From Streptomyces sp. CB00316 (GTDB lineage: Bacteria; Actinomycetota; Actinomycetes; Streptomycetales; Streptomycetaceae), in the NCBI RefSeq assembly GCF_001905595.1, contig NZ_LIXI01000002.1, positions 620,001 through 684,000 of the forward strand: 64,000 nt of DNA, given 5' to 3'. The notes below the pieces were generated by a model, which saw only the letters and a list, made by a program, of their open reading frames with translations, was not told where the DNA came from and made no database searches. Below are positions 38,289 to 47,676 of the stretch, piece by piece. Numbering within the stretch: the first letter of the stretch is position 1; every line of letters begins with the position of its first letter. Made by a program: the position numbers and the translations under genes.

Positions 38289-40997
38289 ATGAGCGAGCAC
38301 CGTCGCAAATCGTCTCAGCCGCAAGGTGGCGGGCGGGCCGCGGCCAGACGAGCCGCCCAGCAGCCAGCGGGACGCCGAGCAGAGCCGTCACGCAGAGCCA
38401 CATCCGTGTCACATGCCGAGCCGCACGGCGAGGAGCGCCAGTACAGCAGCCGTGCTGAGGCCCGTCGCGCGGCTCAGCGCGGCGGCGGCCGCCGGCGGGG
38501 TGGCGGCGACGCCGGGCCTCCGGGCGAGAAGCGCCTGATCGACTATCCGCGGCGCGGCCGGTACGGATTCCGTCGCTGGCTGCCCTCGTGGAAGCTCGTC
38601 TCGGGCCTCTGCGTGGGCTTCCTCGGCATGCTGATGGGCGTGGCGGGCGTCTCGTACGCCCTGGTCGACAAGCCGACCATCCGGGATGCCGCCAGGGCGC
38701 AGAACAACGTCTACTACTGGGCCAACGGCAGGCAGATGGTGGCGACCGGCGGGGTGGCCAACCGCCAGGAGATCAGCTACGAGCAGATCCCCGTGGCGAT
38801 GCGCAACGCCGTGGTCGCGGCAGAGAACAAGAGCTTCTGGACGGACAAGGGCATCGACCCCAAGGGCATCGGCCGTGCGGTGTTCAACATGGCCACGGGC
38901 GGTCAGACCCAGGGTGGTTCGACCATCACCCAGCAGTACGTGAAGAACTCGCGGCTCAACCAGGACCAGACGCTCTCGCGGAAGTTCAAAGAGCTCTTCA
39001 TCACCCTCAAGGTCGCCGGGGAGGAGAAGAAGGAGACGGTCATGGCCGGCTACCTCAACGTCTCCTATTACGGACGTGGCGCCTCCGGTCTGCAGGCCGC
39101 GGCCCGTACGTACTACGAGAAGGACGCCACCGACCTGGACCCGAGCGAGTGCGCCTTCCTGGCGACGCTGCTCAAGGGCGCGAGCTACTACGACCCGGCC
39201 GGTGCCACCGAGATCGACCCCGAGAACGCGACGCCTGAGAAGAACCGCGAACGCGCCGAGAAGCGCTGGAAGTGGATCCTCGACGAGCAGGTCAAGGACG
39301 GCAAGATGTCGGCGGCGGACCGGGAGAAGTACAGGAAGTTCCCCGATCCCAAGCCGCTGAAGAAGAACGCAAAGCTGGGCGGTCAGACCGGCTATCTGGT
39401 GGAGCTGGCGCGTAAGTACTTCCTCGCCAACAACACCCAGAACATCACGGCCAAGGACATGGAGCTCGGCGGCTTCGAGATCCACACCACCTTCGACGAG
39501 ACCAAGGTGAAGCAGCTCGCCAAAGCGGTGGACAAGGTCTACAAGGCCAAGATCCGCCCCGAGGAGCGTCCGGAGACGGACACCCACGTGGAGTTCGGCG
39601 GCGCCTCGGTGGACACCAAGACGGGCGCCATCCTCGCCACGTACGGCGGGCAGGACGCCACGAAGCACTTCACCAACAACGCCGACGCCACCGGCGCCCA
39701 GGTCGGCTCGACCTGGAAGCCGTTCGTGCTGGCGGCGGCGATGCAGTACGGCGTACGCGACCCGAAGCTCGGGCCGGACCAGGACGGCTCCCAGCGCACC
39801 ATCGTCTCGCCGGAGAGCATCTACAACGGCGACAACAAGCTCCAGATCAAGGAGTACAACGGCGAGGTCTGGAAGGACAAGGACGACAACGAGTGGCTCC
39901 AGACCAACGACGGTGACTACGACCACGGCGAGATCGACCTGCGGCACGCCATGGAGCAGTCGGCCAACTCCCCCTTCGTGCAGCTCGGTATGGACGTCGG
40001 GACGGACAAGGTCAAGGAAGCCGCCGTCGCCGCCGGCCTGAAGGACGACGACATGATGGCGGACTCCACCGTTCCGTCGTTCTCCATCGGTACGTCCTCT
40101 CCCAGTGCCATCCGGATGGCGGGCGCCTACGCCACCTTCGCCACGAGCGGCCAGCAGAATCCGACGTACTCGGTCACCGAGGTGAAGAGGAAGGGCGAGG
40201 TCGTCTTCCAGCACAAGAAGCAGCCCAAGCGCGCCTTCAGCACGCTCATCGCGGACAACGTCACGGACGTGCTGAAGAACGTGGTGGAGAACGGCACGGG
40301 CAAGCCCGCGCGGCTCGAGGGGCGTGAGGCGGCGGGGAAGACGGGTACGACGGACGGCAACAAGTCCGCCTGGTTCGTCGGTTACACCCCGCAGCTCTCG
40401 ACGGCGATCAGCATGTTCCGCCTGGACGACGACGAGACCAACACCAAGCGCAAGTTCGAGGAGATGTTCGGCACCGGCGGCGAGAAGAAGATCCACGGAA
40501 ACTCGTTCCCGGCGTCCATCTGGCACGACTACATGACCGCGGCGATGAAGGGGGAGAAGGTCCTCTCGTTCCCGGAGCCGCAGCCCATCGGCGAGGAGGT
40601 CTGGGGCGGTGGCGCGGCCAGCCCGAGCCCGACCCCGACGCCGAGCCCGACGCCCTCGCCGACGCCTTCCACCGAGGAGCCGGAGCCGCCGACGCCTTCC
40701 CCGACGCCCACCACTCCGTCACCCACGCCGAGCAAGACCTGCGATTTCTGGGACCGGGAGTGCCAGAACCCCAACGGCGGTGGAGCGAACGCCGGAGCCG
40801 ACGGTGGTGTGAACGGCGGAGCGGACGGCGGTGGAACGAATGCCGGGGCCGACGGCGGCGCGGACGGGGGAGCCGACGGCGGCGCCAACACCGGCACTAC
40901 CGAAGGCACCACCGAAGGGACCACCGAAGGGACCACCGGAGGGAACGGCGGGACCAACGGAGGCGGCAGCCTATGGAGCGGAGCCAACGGCGGATAG
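38289..40997 (+). CDS. Class A penicillin-binding protein (transglycosylase/transpeptidase)
   Basis: A 902-residue bifunctional peptidoglycan synthase. A basic cytosolic N-terminus is followed by one membrane helix (LVSGLCVGFLGMLMGVAGVSYAL). The GT51 domain has VVAAENKSFWTDKGID and GGSTITQQYVKN. The transpeptidase has the active-site Ser in GSTWKPF, SANSP (SxN) and GKTGTTDG (KTG). The C-terminal 130 residues are low complexity: Pro-Ser/Thr repeats, then Gly/Ala/Asp/Asn/Thr repeats. It starts at ATG 38289 with GAGGAG about ten bases upstream. Confidence 0.95.
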   Translation: MSEHRRKSSQPQGGGRAAARRAAQQPAGRRAEPSRRATSVSHAEPHGEERQYSSRAEARRAAQRGGGRRRGGGDAGPPGEKRLIDYPRRGRYGFRRWLPSWKLVSGLCVGFLGMLMGVAGVSYALVDKPTIRDAARAQNNVYYWANGRQMVATGGVANRQEISYEQIPVAMRNAVVAAENKSFWTDKGIDPKGIGRAVFNMATGGQTQGGSTITQQYVKNSRLNQDQTLSRKFKELFITLKVAGEEKKETVMAGYLNVSYYGRGASGLQAAARTYYEKDATDLDPSECAFLATLLKGASYYDPAGATEIDPENATPEKNRERAEKRWKWILDEQVKDGKMSAADREKYRKFPDPKPLKKNAKLGGQTGYLVELARKYFLANNTQNITAKDMELGGFEIHTTFDETKVKQLAKAVDKVYKAKIRPEERPETDTHVEFGGASVDTKTGAILATYGGQDATKHFTNNADATGAQVGSTWKPFVLAAAMQYGVRDPKLGPDQDGSQRTIVSPESIYNGDNKLQIKEYNGEVWKDKDDNEWLQTNDGDYDHGEIDLRHAMEQSANSPFVQLGMDVGTDKVKEAAVAAGLKDDDMMADSTVPSFSIGTSSPSAIRMAGAYATFATSGQQNPTYSVTEVKRKGEVVFQHKKQPKRAFSTLIADNVTDVLKNVVENGTGKPARLEGREAAGKTGTTDGNKSAWFVGYTPQLSTAISMFRLDDDETNTKRKFEEMFGTGGEKKIHGNSFPASIWHDYMTAAMKGEKVLSFPEPQPIGEEVWGGGAASPSPTPTPSPTPSPTPSTEEPEPPTPSPTPTTPSPTPSKTCDFWDRECQNPNGGGANAGADGGVNGGADGGGTNAGADGGADGGADGGANTGTTEGTTEGTTEGTTGGNGGTNGGGSLWSGANGG

Positions 40998-41006
40998 CCG
41001 CACCGC

Positions 41007-41031
41007 TCCAGGGCCCGTGAACGGCCCTGGA
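41007..41031 (+). terminator. Terminator after the PBP gene
   Basis: TCCAGGGCC and GGCCCTGGA pair around a seven-base loop, ten bases after the stop. No T-tract. Confidence 0.7.
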
Positions 41032-41190
41032 CGCCCGTAGGACGAGGGCCGCCGCACCGGGACGTGGTGCGGTGGCCCTCGTCGCGTTCAGGGGCAGCGG
41101 TGCGCCTCTCCGCACCCCGTACGCGCTCGTTCGCCTCCCCGCCCGTATCCCGGGCCGGTCCACGCCCCGGCCACAGTCCCGTACGGCAGG

Positions 41191-42702
41191 ATGTGCGGCA
41201 TGCCAAGCCCCAGTGCAGAGGACACGAGCGTGCAGCAGCAGGAGCGCCCCGTCGTGCGGCCCACCGATCAGGACGAGGTCGCGGCGGCCGGCAGTGAGCT
41301 GTTCGGCGGGCGGGTGGGGCGCTGGGCACGGCTCGGCGACGGTCCGCTGACACCCGTACGGGTCGTCGCCCTGACCATGATCGGGATGTTCGCGCTCGGC
41401 ATGGTCCAGAAGATCCCCTGCTACGAGTGGGCCTGGTTCCGCGGAGCCACCTCGCAGTACACGCACGCCTGCTACTCCGACATCCCGCACCTCTTCCTGG
41501 GACGCGGCTTCGCCGACGGCCTGGTGCCGTACTTCGACCGGCTGAGCGGCGACATGCAGTACCTGGAGTACCCCGTACTGACCGGGGTCTTCATGCAGGT
41601 GGCCGCCTGGCTGACCCTCACGCCGGACAGCGACCCCATCCAGCAGCGCGAGCAGATGTACTGGATGGTCAACGCGGGCATGCTGATGATCTGCGCGGTG
41701 ATCATCGCCGTGTGCACCGTACGCACGCACCGGCGGCGCCCCTGGGACGGCCTGCTGGTCGCGCTGGCCCCCGCGTTCGCCCTCACCGCCACGATCAACT
41801 GGGACCTGCTGGCCGTCGCCCTGACGGCCGCGGCGATGCTCATGTGGTCGCGGGGCCGAGTGCTCGCGTTCGGCGTCCTCATCGGCCTCGCCACGGCCGC
41901 CAAGCTCTACCCCGTCCTGCTGCTCGGCCCGCTCCTGGTGCTCTGCTGGCGGGCGGGCAGGTGGCGCGAGTACGGCACCGCCCTGCTCGGCGCGGGGGCG
42001 GCCTGGCTGGCGGTGAACCTGCCGGTGATGCTCTACGCCCCCGAGGGCTGGCGGAAGTTCTACACCTTCAGCCAGGAGCGGCCCATCGACTTCGGCTCGT
42101 TCTGGCTGGTCATCACCCAGCGCACCGGGAAGCCCATCGACGTCGAGACGGTGAACACCGCCTCCGTGATCCTGATGGTCGTGTTCTGCGCGGGCATCGC
42201 AGGACTGGCACTCACCGCCGCCCGCCGGCCGCGCTTCGCCCAGCTGGCGTTCCTGGTGGTGGCCGCGTTCATCCTGACGAACAAGGTCTACTCACCGCAG
42301 TACGTGCTCTGGCTGATCCCGCTCGCCGTCCTGGCCCGGCCGCGCTGGCGCGACTTCCTCATCTGGCAGGCCTGCGAGGTCATGTACTTCCTGGGGATCT
42401 GGTTCTACCTCGCGTACACGAGCGGCGGCGACAAGCATCAAGGGCTGCCGCAGGAGGGGTACCAGCTCGCGATCGCCCTGCATCTGCTGGGCACGCTGTA
42501 CCTGTGCGCCCTGGTCGTCCGGGACATCCTGCTGCCGGAGAAGGATCCGGTGCGCCGGGACGGATCGGACGACCCGTCGGGCGGCGTGCTCGACGGGGTG
42601 CCGGACGCGTTCGTGCCGGCGCCCGATCCCCGGACGCCCGGGCACACGGCCCCGACGGTCACCGGGCCTCAGGTGGAGTGGGGCGCGGCCCGGGAGCGCT
42701 GA
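41191..42702 (+). CDS. GT87-family polyprenyl-linked glycosyltransferase, membrane protein
   Basis: A 503-residue integral membrane protein with about ten helices. The DUF2029/GT87 features include a short acidic loop after helix 1 (Y-SDIPHLF-GRGFADG-VPYFD) and hydrophobic segments such as PWDGLLVALAPAFALTATIN. The family includes alpha-mannosyltransferases that use polyprenyl-phospho-mannose for lipoglycans; donor and acceptor here are unknown. Its position among peptidoglycan genes suggests an envelope role. The start could be ATG 41191 or the methionine three codons later. Confidence 0.8.
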   Translation: MCGMPSPSAEDTSVQQQERPVVRPTDQDEVAAAGSELFGGRVGRWARLGDGPLTPVRVVALTMIGMFALGMVQKIPCYEWAWFRGATSQYTHACYSDIPHLFLGRGFADGLVPYFDRLSGDMQYLEYPVLTGVFMQVAAWLTLTPDSDPIQQREQMYWMVNAGMLMICAVIIAVCTVRTHRRRPWDGLLVALAPAFALTATINWDLLAVALTAAAMLMWSRGRVLAFGVLIGLATAAKLYPVLLLGPLLVLCWRAGRWREYGTALLGAGAAWLAVNLPVMLYAPEGWRKFYTFSQERPIDFGSFWLVITQRTGKPIDVETVNTASVILMVVFCAGIAGLALTAARRPRFAQLAFLVVAAFILTNKVYSPQYVLWLIPLAVLARPRWRDFLIWQACEVMYFLGIWFYLAYTSGGDKHQGLPQEGYQLAIALHLLGTLYLCALVVRDILLPEKDPVRRDGSDDPSGGVLDGVPDAFVPAPDPRTPGHTAPTVTGPQVEWGAARER

Positions 42703-42717
42703 CCCGGGGCGGCTCGC

Positions 42718-43749
42718 TCAGCGGTCGACGAGCCGGTCAGGCTGCGTGGTCGTGTGGCGCAGATGGGCGACCAGCTCGTCACCGACCCGCGGCTCCTGCG
42801 CGTCCGACGGAACGAACAGGATCGACACCTGCATGTGCGGCGGCTCGGCGAACCACCGCTGCTTGCCCGCCCAGACGAACGGTGACAGGTTGCGGTTGAC
42901 CGTGGCCAGACCGGCACGCGCGACGCCCTTGGCCCGCGGCATCACCCCGTGCAGCGCCTTAGGCGCCTCCAGGCCGACCCCGTGGGACGTACCGCCCGCG
43001 ACGACGACCAGCCAGCCGTCGGACGCGGCCCTCTGCTGGCGGTAGCCGAACCGGTCGCCCTTGACGACGGGCGTGACGTCCAGGACGGCCCCGCGGTACT
43101 CCGTGGCCTCGTGGTCGCCCAGCCAGAGCCGGGTCCCGATGCGGGCGCGGAAGCGGGTCTGCGGGAACTGCTGCTGGAGCCGGGCCAGTTCCTCGGCGCG
43201 CAGATGGCTGACGAACATGGTGTGCAGCGGCAGCCGGGCGGCGCGCAGCCGGTCCATCCACCCTATGACCTCCTCGACGGCGTCCGAGCCGTCGGTGCGG
43301 TCCAGCGGCAGGTGCAGAGCGAAGCCTTCGAGGCGTACGTCCTCGATCGCCGCGTGCAACAGCCCGAGCTCCTCCTCCTTGACCCCGTGGCGCTTCATCG
43401 AGCTCATGCACTCGATGACGACCCGGGCGCCCACCAGGGCGTGCACCCCGTCGACGGAGGATACGGACCGGATGACGCGGTCCGGCAGCGGAACGGGCTC
43501 CTCGCCGCGCCGGAACGGGGTCAGGACGAGCAGGTCGCCGCTGAACCAGTCCTTGATCGTGGCGGCCTCGTAGGTGGTGCCGACGGCGAGGGTGTCGGAG
43601 CCGAAGCGGATCGTCTCGTCGGCGAGACGCTCGTGGCCGAAGCCGTACCCGTTGCCCTTGCAGACCGGTACGAGGCCGGGAAACTGGTCGATCACGGACT
43701 TCTGGTGCGCCCGCCAGCGCGCGGTGTCGACGTAGAGGGAGAGCGCCAT
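42718..43749 (-). CDS. Alanine-racemase-like PLP protein
   Basis: A 343-residue protein with the N-terminal PLP-barrel of the alanine racemase family; Lys31 in VCKGNGYGFG would bind PLP. True Alr enzymes also need a C-terminal domain with a catalytic Tyr, and the C-terminus here is divergent, so racemase activity is uncertain. It lies between GT87 and femX genes, converging on the former with only 15 bp between. The neighbours suggest a role in amino-acid supply for the cell wall (inference). Confidence 0.75.
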   Translation of the reverse strand: MALSLYVDTARWRAHQKSVIDQFPGLVPVCKGNGYGFGHERLADETIRFGSDTLAVGTTYEAATIKDWFSGDLLVLTPFRRGEEPVPLPDRVIRSVSSVDGVHALVGARVVIECMSSMKRHGVKEEELGLLHAAIEDVRLEGFALHLPLDRTDGSDAVEEVIGWMDRLRAARLPLHTMFVSHLRAEELARLQQQFPQTRFRARIGTRLWLGDHEATEYRGAVLDVTPVVKGDRFGYRQQRAASDGWLVVVAGGTSHGVGLEAPKALHGVMPRAKGVARAGLATVNRNLSPFVWAGKQRWFAEPPHMQVSILFVPSDAQEPRVGDELVAHLRHTTTQPDRLVDR

Positions 43750-43825
43750 GGCCGGCCCGGAACCTTTCTCTGGCTGCGGTGAATCAGGGAACGAACGAGG
43801 TGTGCCGAGGGGGTATTGAAGCGCG

Positions 43826-44944
43826 TCAGCGGCGCGACATGTAGATGTCGAGCGCCTTGTGGAGCAGCTTGTTGAGGGGGAAGTCCCACTCGCCGACGTA
43901 CTCGACCGCCTCGCCGCCGGTGCCGACCTTGAACTGGATCAGGCCGAAGAGGTGGTCGTTCTCGTCCAGCGAGTCGCTGATGCCGCGCAGGTCGTAGACG
44001 GTGGCGCCCATCGCGTAGCTGTCGCGGAGCATCCGCCACTGCATGGCGTTCGAGGGCCGGACCTCGCGCCCGATGTTGTCGGAGGCCCCGTAGGAGTACC
44101 AGACGTGCCCGCCGACGACGAGCATCGTGGCGGCGGAGAGGTTCACACCGTTGTGCCGGGCGAAGTAGAGCCGCATCCGGTTCGGGTCCTCGGAGTTCAG
44201 GACGGTCCACATGCGCTGGAAGTACGAGAGGGGGCGCGGGCGGAAGTGGTCGCGCACGGCGGTGATCTCGTAGAGCCGCTGCCACTCGGCCAGGTCCTCG
44301 TAGCCGCCCTGGACGACCTCGACACCGGCCTTGTCGGCCTTCTTGATGTTGCGGCGCCACAGCTGGTTGAAGCCCTTGAGGACGTCCTCCAGGGAGCGGT
44401 TGGCCAGCGGCACCTGGAAGACGTAGCGGGGCTGTACGTCACCGAAACCGGCGCCGCCGTCCTCGCCCTGCTGCCAGCCCATCTTCCGCAGCCGGTCCGC
44501 TACCTCGAAGGCGCGCGGCTCGATGTGGGTGGCCTCGACGTCGCGCAGGCGCTTGACGTCCGGGTCCTGGATGCCGGACTTGATGGCCGCCGAGTCCCAG
44601 CGCCGGATGACCACCGGCGGGCCCATCTTCACGGAGAAGGCGCCCTGCTGCTTGAGGTGGGCGAGCATCGGCTGGAGCCAGTCGTCCAGGTTGGGCGCGT
44701 ACCAGTTGATGACCGGGCCCTCGGGCAGGTACGCCAGGTAGCGCTTGATCTTCGGCAGTTGGCGGTACAGGACGAGGCCCGCCCCGACGATCTCGCCGTT
44801 CTTGTCGAACCAGCCCAGGTTCTCCGAGCGCCATTCGGTCTTCACGTCAGCCCACGCCGGGACCTGGCAGTGACTGGCCGAGGGCAGGCTCTGGATGTAC
44901 GCCAGATGCTGCTCTCGGCTGATGGTCCTCAGGGTCAGGCTCAT
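43826..44944 (-). CDS. femX: FemX-type lipid II aminoacyltransferase
   Basis: A 372-residue FemABX protein. Such enzymes attach the first bridge amino acid to lipid II from an aminoacyl-tRNA; Streptomyces has a Gly bridge, and the single FemX is the presumed glycyltransferase. Two GNAT-like domains are joined by a segment RRNIKKADKAGVEV. VYDLRGISDSLDENDHLFG is the conserved late motif. It starts at ATG 44944 and reads towards the racemase-like gene, 76 bp downstream. Confidence 0.88.
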   Translation of the reverse strand: MSLTLRTISREQHLAYIQSLPSASHCQVPAWADVKTEWRSENLGWFDKNGEIVGAGLVLYRQLPKIKRYLAYLPEGPVINWYAPNLDDWLQPMLAHLKQQGAFSVKMGPPVVIRRWDSAAIKSGIQDPDVKRLRDVEATHIEPRAFEVADRLRKMGWQQGEDGGAGFGDVQPRYVFQVPLANRSLEDVLKGFNQLWRRNIKKADKAGVEVVQGGYEDLAEWQRLYEITAVRDHFRPRPLSYFQRMWTVLNSEDPNRMRLYFARHNGVNLSAATMLVVGGHVWYSYGASDNIGREVRPSNAMQWRMLRDSYAMGATVYDLRGISDSLDENDHLFGLIQFKVGTGGEAVEYVGEWDFPLNKLLHKALDIYMSRR

Positions 44945-45106
44945 GCGGGGCGCTCCTCGGCAGGTGTGTCCCCATCGGTCAGGGGCTCCGGCTCTCGCGC
45001 CGAAGCCTACTGTGACCGAGGGGTACCCGGCCTGGCAGCGTAGGGCCGGATCGCCCGCGGCAGACCGGCGCGGCCGCCAGGGTGGCCGTGTCGGCGGGCG
45101 CGCCGC

Positions 45107-45448
45107 TCAGGTGATGACGCCGCCGAAGAGGCCGCCGTGCGCCATACCGAGGTAGAAGCCGACCGCGGAGGCGCCGATCCCCATGATCAGGCCGAACCTC
45201 TCCCAGGTGGTCTTAGAGATGTACTGGCCGTAGAGGCCGGTGAGAAGCCCGGCCAGCCCCGCCCAGGAGCTGATCAGGTGCAGATGGTGGAACATCGCCG
45301 TCACGAAGGCGAGGACGCCGAGCACCCCGGTCACCACCATCAGGACGTCCTGGACGGGGTGCGGCCTGCCGTCCGTCGCGAAGAGCGAGCCGGTGGCGGG
45401 GCGGCCGGTCGTGGATCGTGAGCCGGCGGGACGAATGGTCTGTGCCAT
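45107..45448 (-). CDS. Small membrane protein, unknown
   Basis: A 113-residue protein with three membrane helices ([57 protein letters not shown]) and a Ser/Thr-rich N-terminus. It is conserved in this position in other Streptomyces; no function is known. It is transcribed away from rpsF. Confidence 0.75.
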   Translation of the reverse strand: MAQTIRPAGSRSTTGRPATGSLFATDGRPHPVQDVLMVVTGVLGVLAFVTAMFHHLHLISSWAGLAGLLTGLYGQYISKTTWERFGLIMGIGASAVGFYLGMAHGGLFGGVIT

Positions 45449-45786
45449 GGATGACCTCCTGGCCGGACGGGCGGTGGAATGTAGCGCCTCTCACACCGCA
45501 TCTGTCTCGATTGTGCCCCCGGGACTCCGGATCCGCCCTCCGGAATCCGGACCGGATGTGCCCGCTGACCTCCGGATTTCAACCGGAAGCCGGTCTACAG
45601 GTAGTCTGTACGGTCTGCACCGGTGTCTGCCCAGGCCAGCGCGGCGAGCCCCTCCCTCAGGAATCTTCCCGGGAGCGGATTGTCAGTGCCGGGTGTTCTC
45701 CTCGAAAGACACCGTTGCGATACGCATCACGACCCTCCTGCCACGGAACGACCGTGGCCGCTGAGTCCAAAGGAGGTGGGTTCCAC
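45449..45786 (+). promoter_or_regulatory. rpsF leader and promoter region
   Basis: A 338-bp gap between divergent genes. TTCAAC (45578-45583) and TAGTCT (45602-45607) with an 18-bp spacer could be the vegetative promoter for rpsF. The leader ends with AGGAGGTG (45771-45778), a near-perfect ribosome-binding site. I did not identify a certain S6/S18 autoregulatory structure. Confidence 0.45.
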
Positions 45787-46077
45787 ATGCGTCACTACGA
45801 GGTGATGGTCATCCTCGACCCCGATCTCGAGGAGCGAGCAGTCTCCCCGCTGATCGAGAACTTCCTCTCCGTTGTCCGTGAGGGCAACGGAAAGGTGGAG
45901 AAGGTCGACACCTGGGGCCGTCGTCGGCTCGCTTACGAGATCAAGAAGAAGCCCGAGGGCATCTACTCGGTCATCGACCTGCAGGCCGAGCCTGCGGTCG
46001 TCAAGGAGCTCGACCGCCAGATGAACCTGAACGAGTCGGTCCTCCGGACCAAGGTCCTCCGTCCCGAGATCCACTGA
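45787..46077 (+). CDS. rpsF: 30S ribosomal protein S6
   Basis: A 96-residue S6 ([39 protein letters not shown]). It binds with S18 to the platform of the 30S subunit. It starts at ATG 45787 after a strong ribosome-binding site and opens the rpsF-ssb-rpsR-rplI operon. Confidence 0.98.
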   Translation: MRHYEVMVILDPDLEERAVSPLIENFLSVVREGNGKVEKVDTWGRRRLAYEIKKKPEGIYSVIDLQAEPAVVKELDRQMNLNESVLRTKVLRPEIH

Positions 46078-46151
46078 GCATCTAGCTCAGCGGTTTTCGG
46101 GTCCGAGTAGCAGCAAGCAGCCAGAAGCAATCCCCGCCGAGAGGTTCACCC

Positions 46152-46787
46152 ATGGCAGGCGAGACCGTCATCACGGTCGTCGGCAATCTCGTCGACGACC
46201 CCGAGCTGCGCTTCACCCCGTCCGGTGCGGCGGTCGCGAAGTTCCGTGTCGCGTCCACTCCCCGCATCTTCGACCGGCAGACCAATGAGTGGAAGGACGG
46301 CGAAGGCCTGTTCCTCACCTGCTCGGTCTGGCGTCAGGCGGCGGAGAACGTCGCGGAGTCGCTCCAGCGAGGCATGCGCGTCGTCGTGCAGGGCCGGCTG
46401 AAGCAGCGGTCCTACGAGGACCGTGAGGGCGTCAAGCGCACGGTCTACGAGCTGGACGTCGAGGAAGTCGGCCCCAGCCTCAAGAACGCCACGGCCAAGG
46501 TCACCAAGACCACCGGTCGCGGCGGTCAGGGCGGCCAGGGCGGATACGGCGGCGGTGGCGGCCAGCAGGGTGGCGGCAACTGGGGCGGCGGTCCCGGTGG
46601 CGGTGGCCAGCAGGGCGGCGGCGGTGCTCCCGCCGACGACCCGTGGGCGACCGGCGCGCCGGCAGGCGGCCAGCAGGGCGGCGGCCAGCAGGGCGGCGGG
46701 AGCGGTTGGGGCGGAAGCCCCGGTGGTTCCGGCGGTTCCGGCGGCTCCGGCTCCGGCGGCGGCTACTCGGACGAGCCCCCCTTCTAG
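46152..46787 (+). CDS. ssb: Single-stranded DNA-binding protein
   Basis: A 211-residue SSB. The OB fold occupies residues 1-110 ([20 protein letters not shown]). A Gly/Gln-rich flexible linker (about 120-200) ends in the acidic tip DEPPF, which docks replication and repair partners. It lies between rpsF and rpsR, the common actinobacterial arrangement, 74 bp after rpsF. Confidence 0.97.
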   Translation: MAGETVITVVGNLVDDPELRFTPSGAAVAKFRVASTPRIFDRQTNEWKDGEGLFLTCSVWRQAAENVAESLQRGMRVVVQGRLKQRSYEDREGVKRTVYELDVEEVGPSLKNATAKVTKTTGRGGQGGQGGYGGGGGQQGGGNWGGGPGGGGQQGGGGAPADDPWATGAPAGGQQGGGQQGGGSGWGGSPGGSGGSGGSGSGGGYSDEPPF

Positions 46788-46830
46788 GGCGGCTCGTACC
46801 CCCACTTCTTGATCACACAGGAGAAACACC

Positions 46831-47067
46831 ATGGCGAAGCCGCCTGTGCGCAAGCCTAAGAAGAAGGTCTGCGCGTTCTGCAAGGACAAGACCCAGTACG
46901 TGGACTACAAGGACACGAACATGCTGCGGAAGTTCATTTCCGACCGCGGCAAGATCCGTGCCCGCCGCGTTACCGGCAACTGCACGCAGCACCAGCGTGA
47001 CGTCGCCACGGCTGTCAAGAACAGCCGTGAGATGGCGCTGCTGCCCTACACGTCCACCGCGCGATAA
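46831..47067 (+). CDS. rpsR: 30S ribosomal protein S18
   Basis: A 78-residue basic S18 with the motif [18 protein letters not shown]. The CxxC makes it a zinc-type (C+) variant. It starts at ATG 46831 with GGAG upstream, 43 bp after ssb. Confidence 0.97.
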   Translation: MAKPPVRKPKKKVCAFCKDKTQYVDYKDTNMLRKFISDRGKIRARRVTGNCTQHQRDVATAVKNSREMALLPYTSTAR

Positions 47068-47085
47068 GGGAAGGGTGACAACAGC

Positions 47086-47532
47086 ATGAAGATCATCCTC
47101 ACCCACGAGGTCTCCGGCCTCGGCACCGCCGGCGACGTCGTCGACGTCAAGGACGGGTACGCCCGTAACTACCTGGTTCCGCGTGGCTTCGCCATTCGCT
47201 GGACCAAGGGTGGCGAGAAGGACGTGGCGCAGATCCGCCGCGCCCGCAAGATCCACGAGATCGCGACGATCGAGCAGGCCAACGAGATCAAGGCCAAGCT
47301 CGAGGGCGTGAAGGTCCGTCTGGCTGTTCGCTCCGGCGACGCCGGCCGTCTCTTCGGCTCGGTCACCCCGGCTGACGTCGCCTCGGCGATCAAGGCCGCC
47401 GGTGGTCCGGACGTCGACAAGCGTCGCGTGGAGCTCGGTTCGCCGATCAAGACGCTCGGCGGACACCAGGTGTCCGTCCGTCTGCACCCCGAGGTCGCAG
47501 CGAAGCTCGCCGTCGAGGTCGTTGCTGCCTAA
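47086..47532 (+). CDS. rplI: 50S ribosomal protein L9
   Basis: A 148-residue L9 with the two-domain layout: an N-terminal rRNA-binding domain ([33 protein letters not shown]), a long connecting helix, and a C-terminal domain ending in LAVEVVAA. It is the last gene of the operon; a terminator and a parS pair follow. Confidence 0.97.
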   Translation: MKIILTHEVSGLGTAGDVVDVKDGYARNYLVPRGFAIRWTKGGEKDVAQIRRARKIHEIATIEQANEIKAKLEGVKVRLAVRSGDAGRLFGSVTPADVASAIKAAGGPDVDKRRVELGSPIKTLGGHQVSVRLHPEVAAKLAVEVVAA

Positions 47533-47555
47533 GGGCAGAGCTCAGCAGAGCAGGT

Positions 47556-47589
47556 GAAGGGCCGCATCCCGTTGGGGGTGCGGCCCTTC
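47556..47589 (+). terminator. Terminator after rplI
   Basis: GAAGGGCCGCA and TGCGGCCCTTC form a perfect stem with a short loop, 23 bp after rplI. Confidence 0.85.
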
Positions 47590-47596
47590 GCTGTGA

Positions 47597-47636
47597 AACG
47601 GTCCGCGCTGTTTCGCGTGAAACAGCGCGGACCGTT
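47597..47636. terminator. Perfect 40-bp palindrome with parS-like centre
   Basis: The arms AACGGTCCGCGCTGTTTC and GAAACAGCGCGGACCGTT pair exactly around GCGT. The centre GTTTCGCGTGAAAC (47610-47623) is parS with one change. It lies between the rplI terminator and a perfect parS. Confidence 0.85.
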
Positions 47637-47639
47637 CCC

Positions 47640-47653
47640 GTTTCACGTGAAAC
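47640..47653. other. parS: parS site
   Basis: An exact GTTTCACGTGAAAC in the convergent rplI/MATE gap, four bases after the palindrome. Confidence 0.9.
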
Positions 47654-47676
47654 AACAAGTCCGCGGAGCCCGCGTA

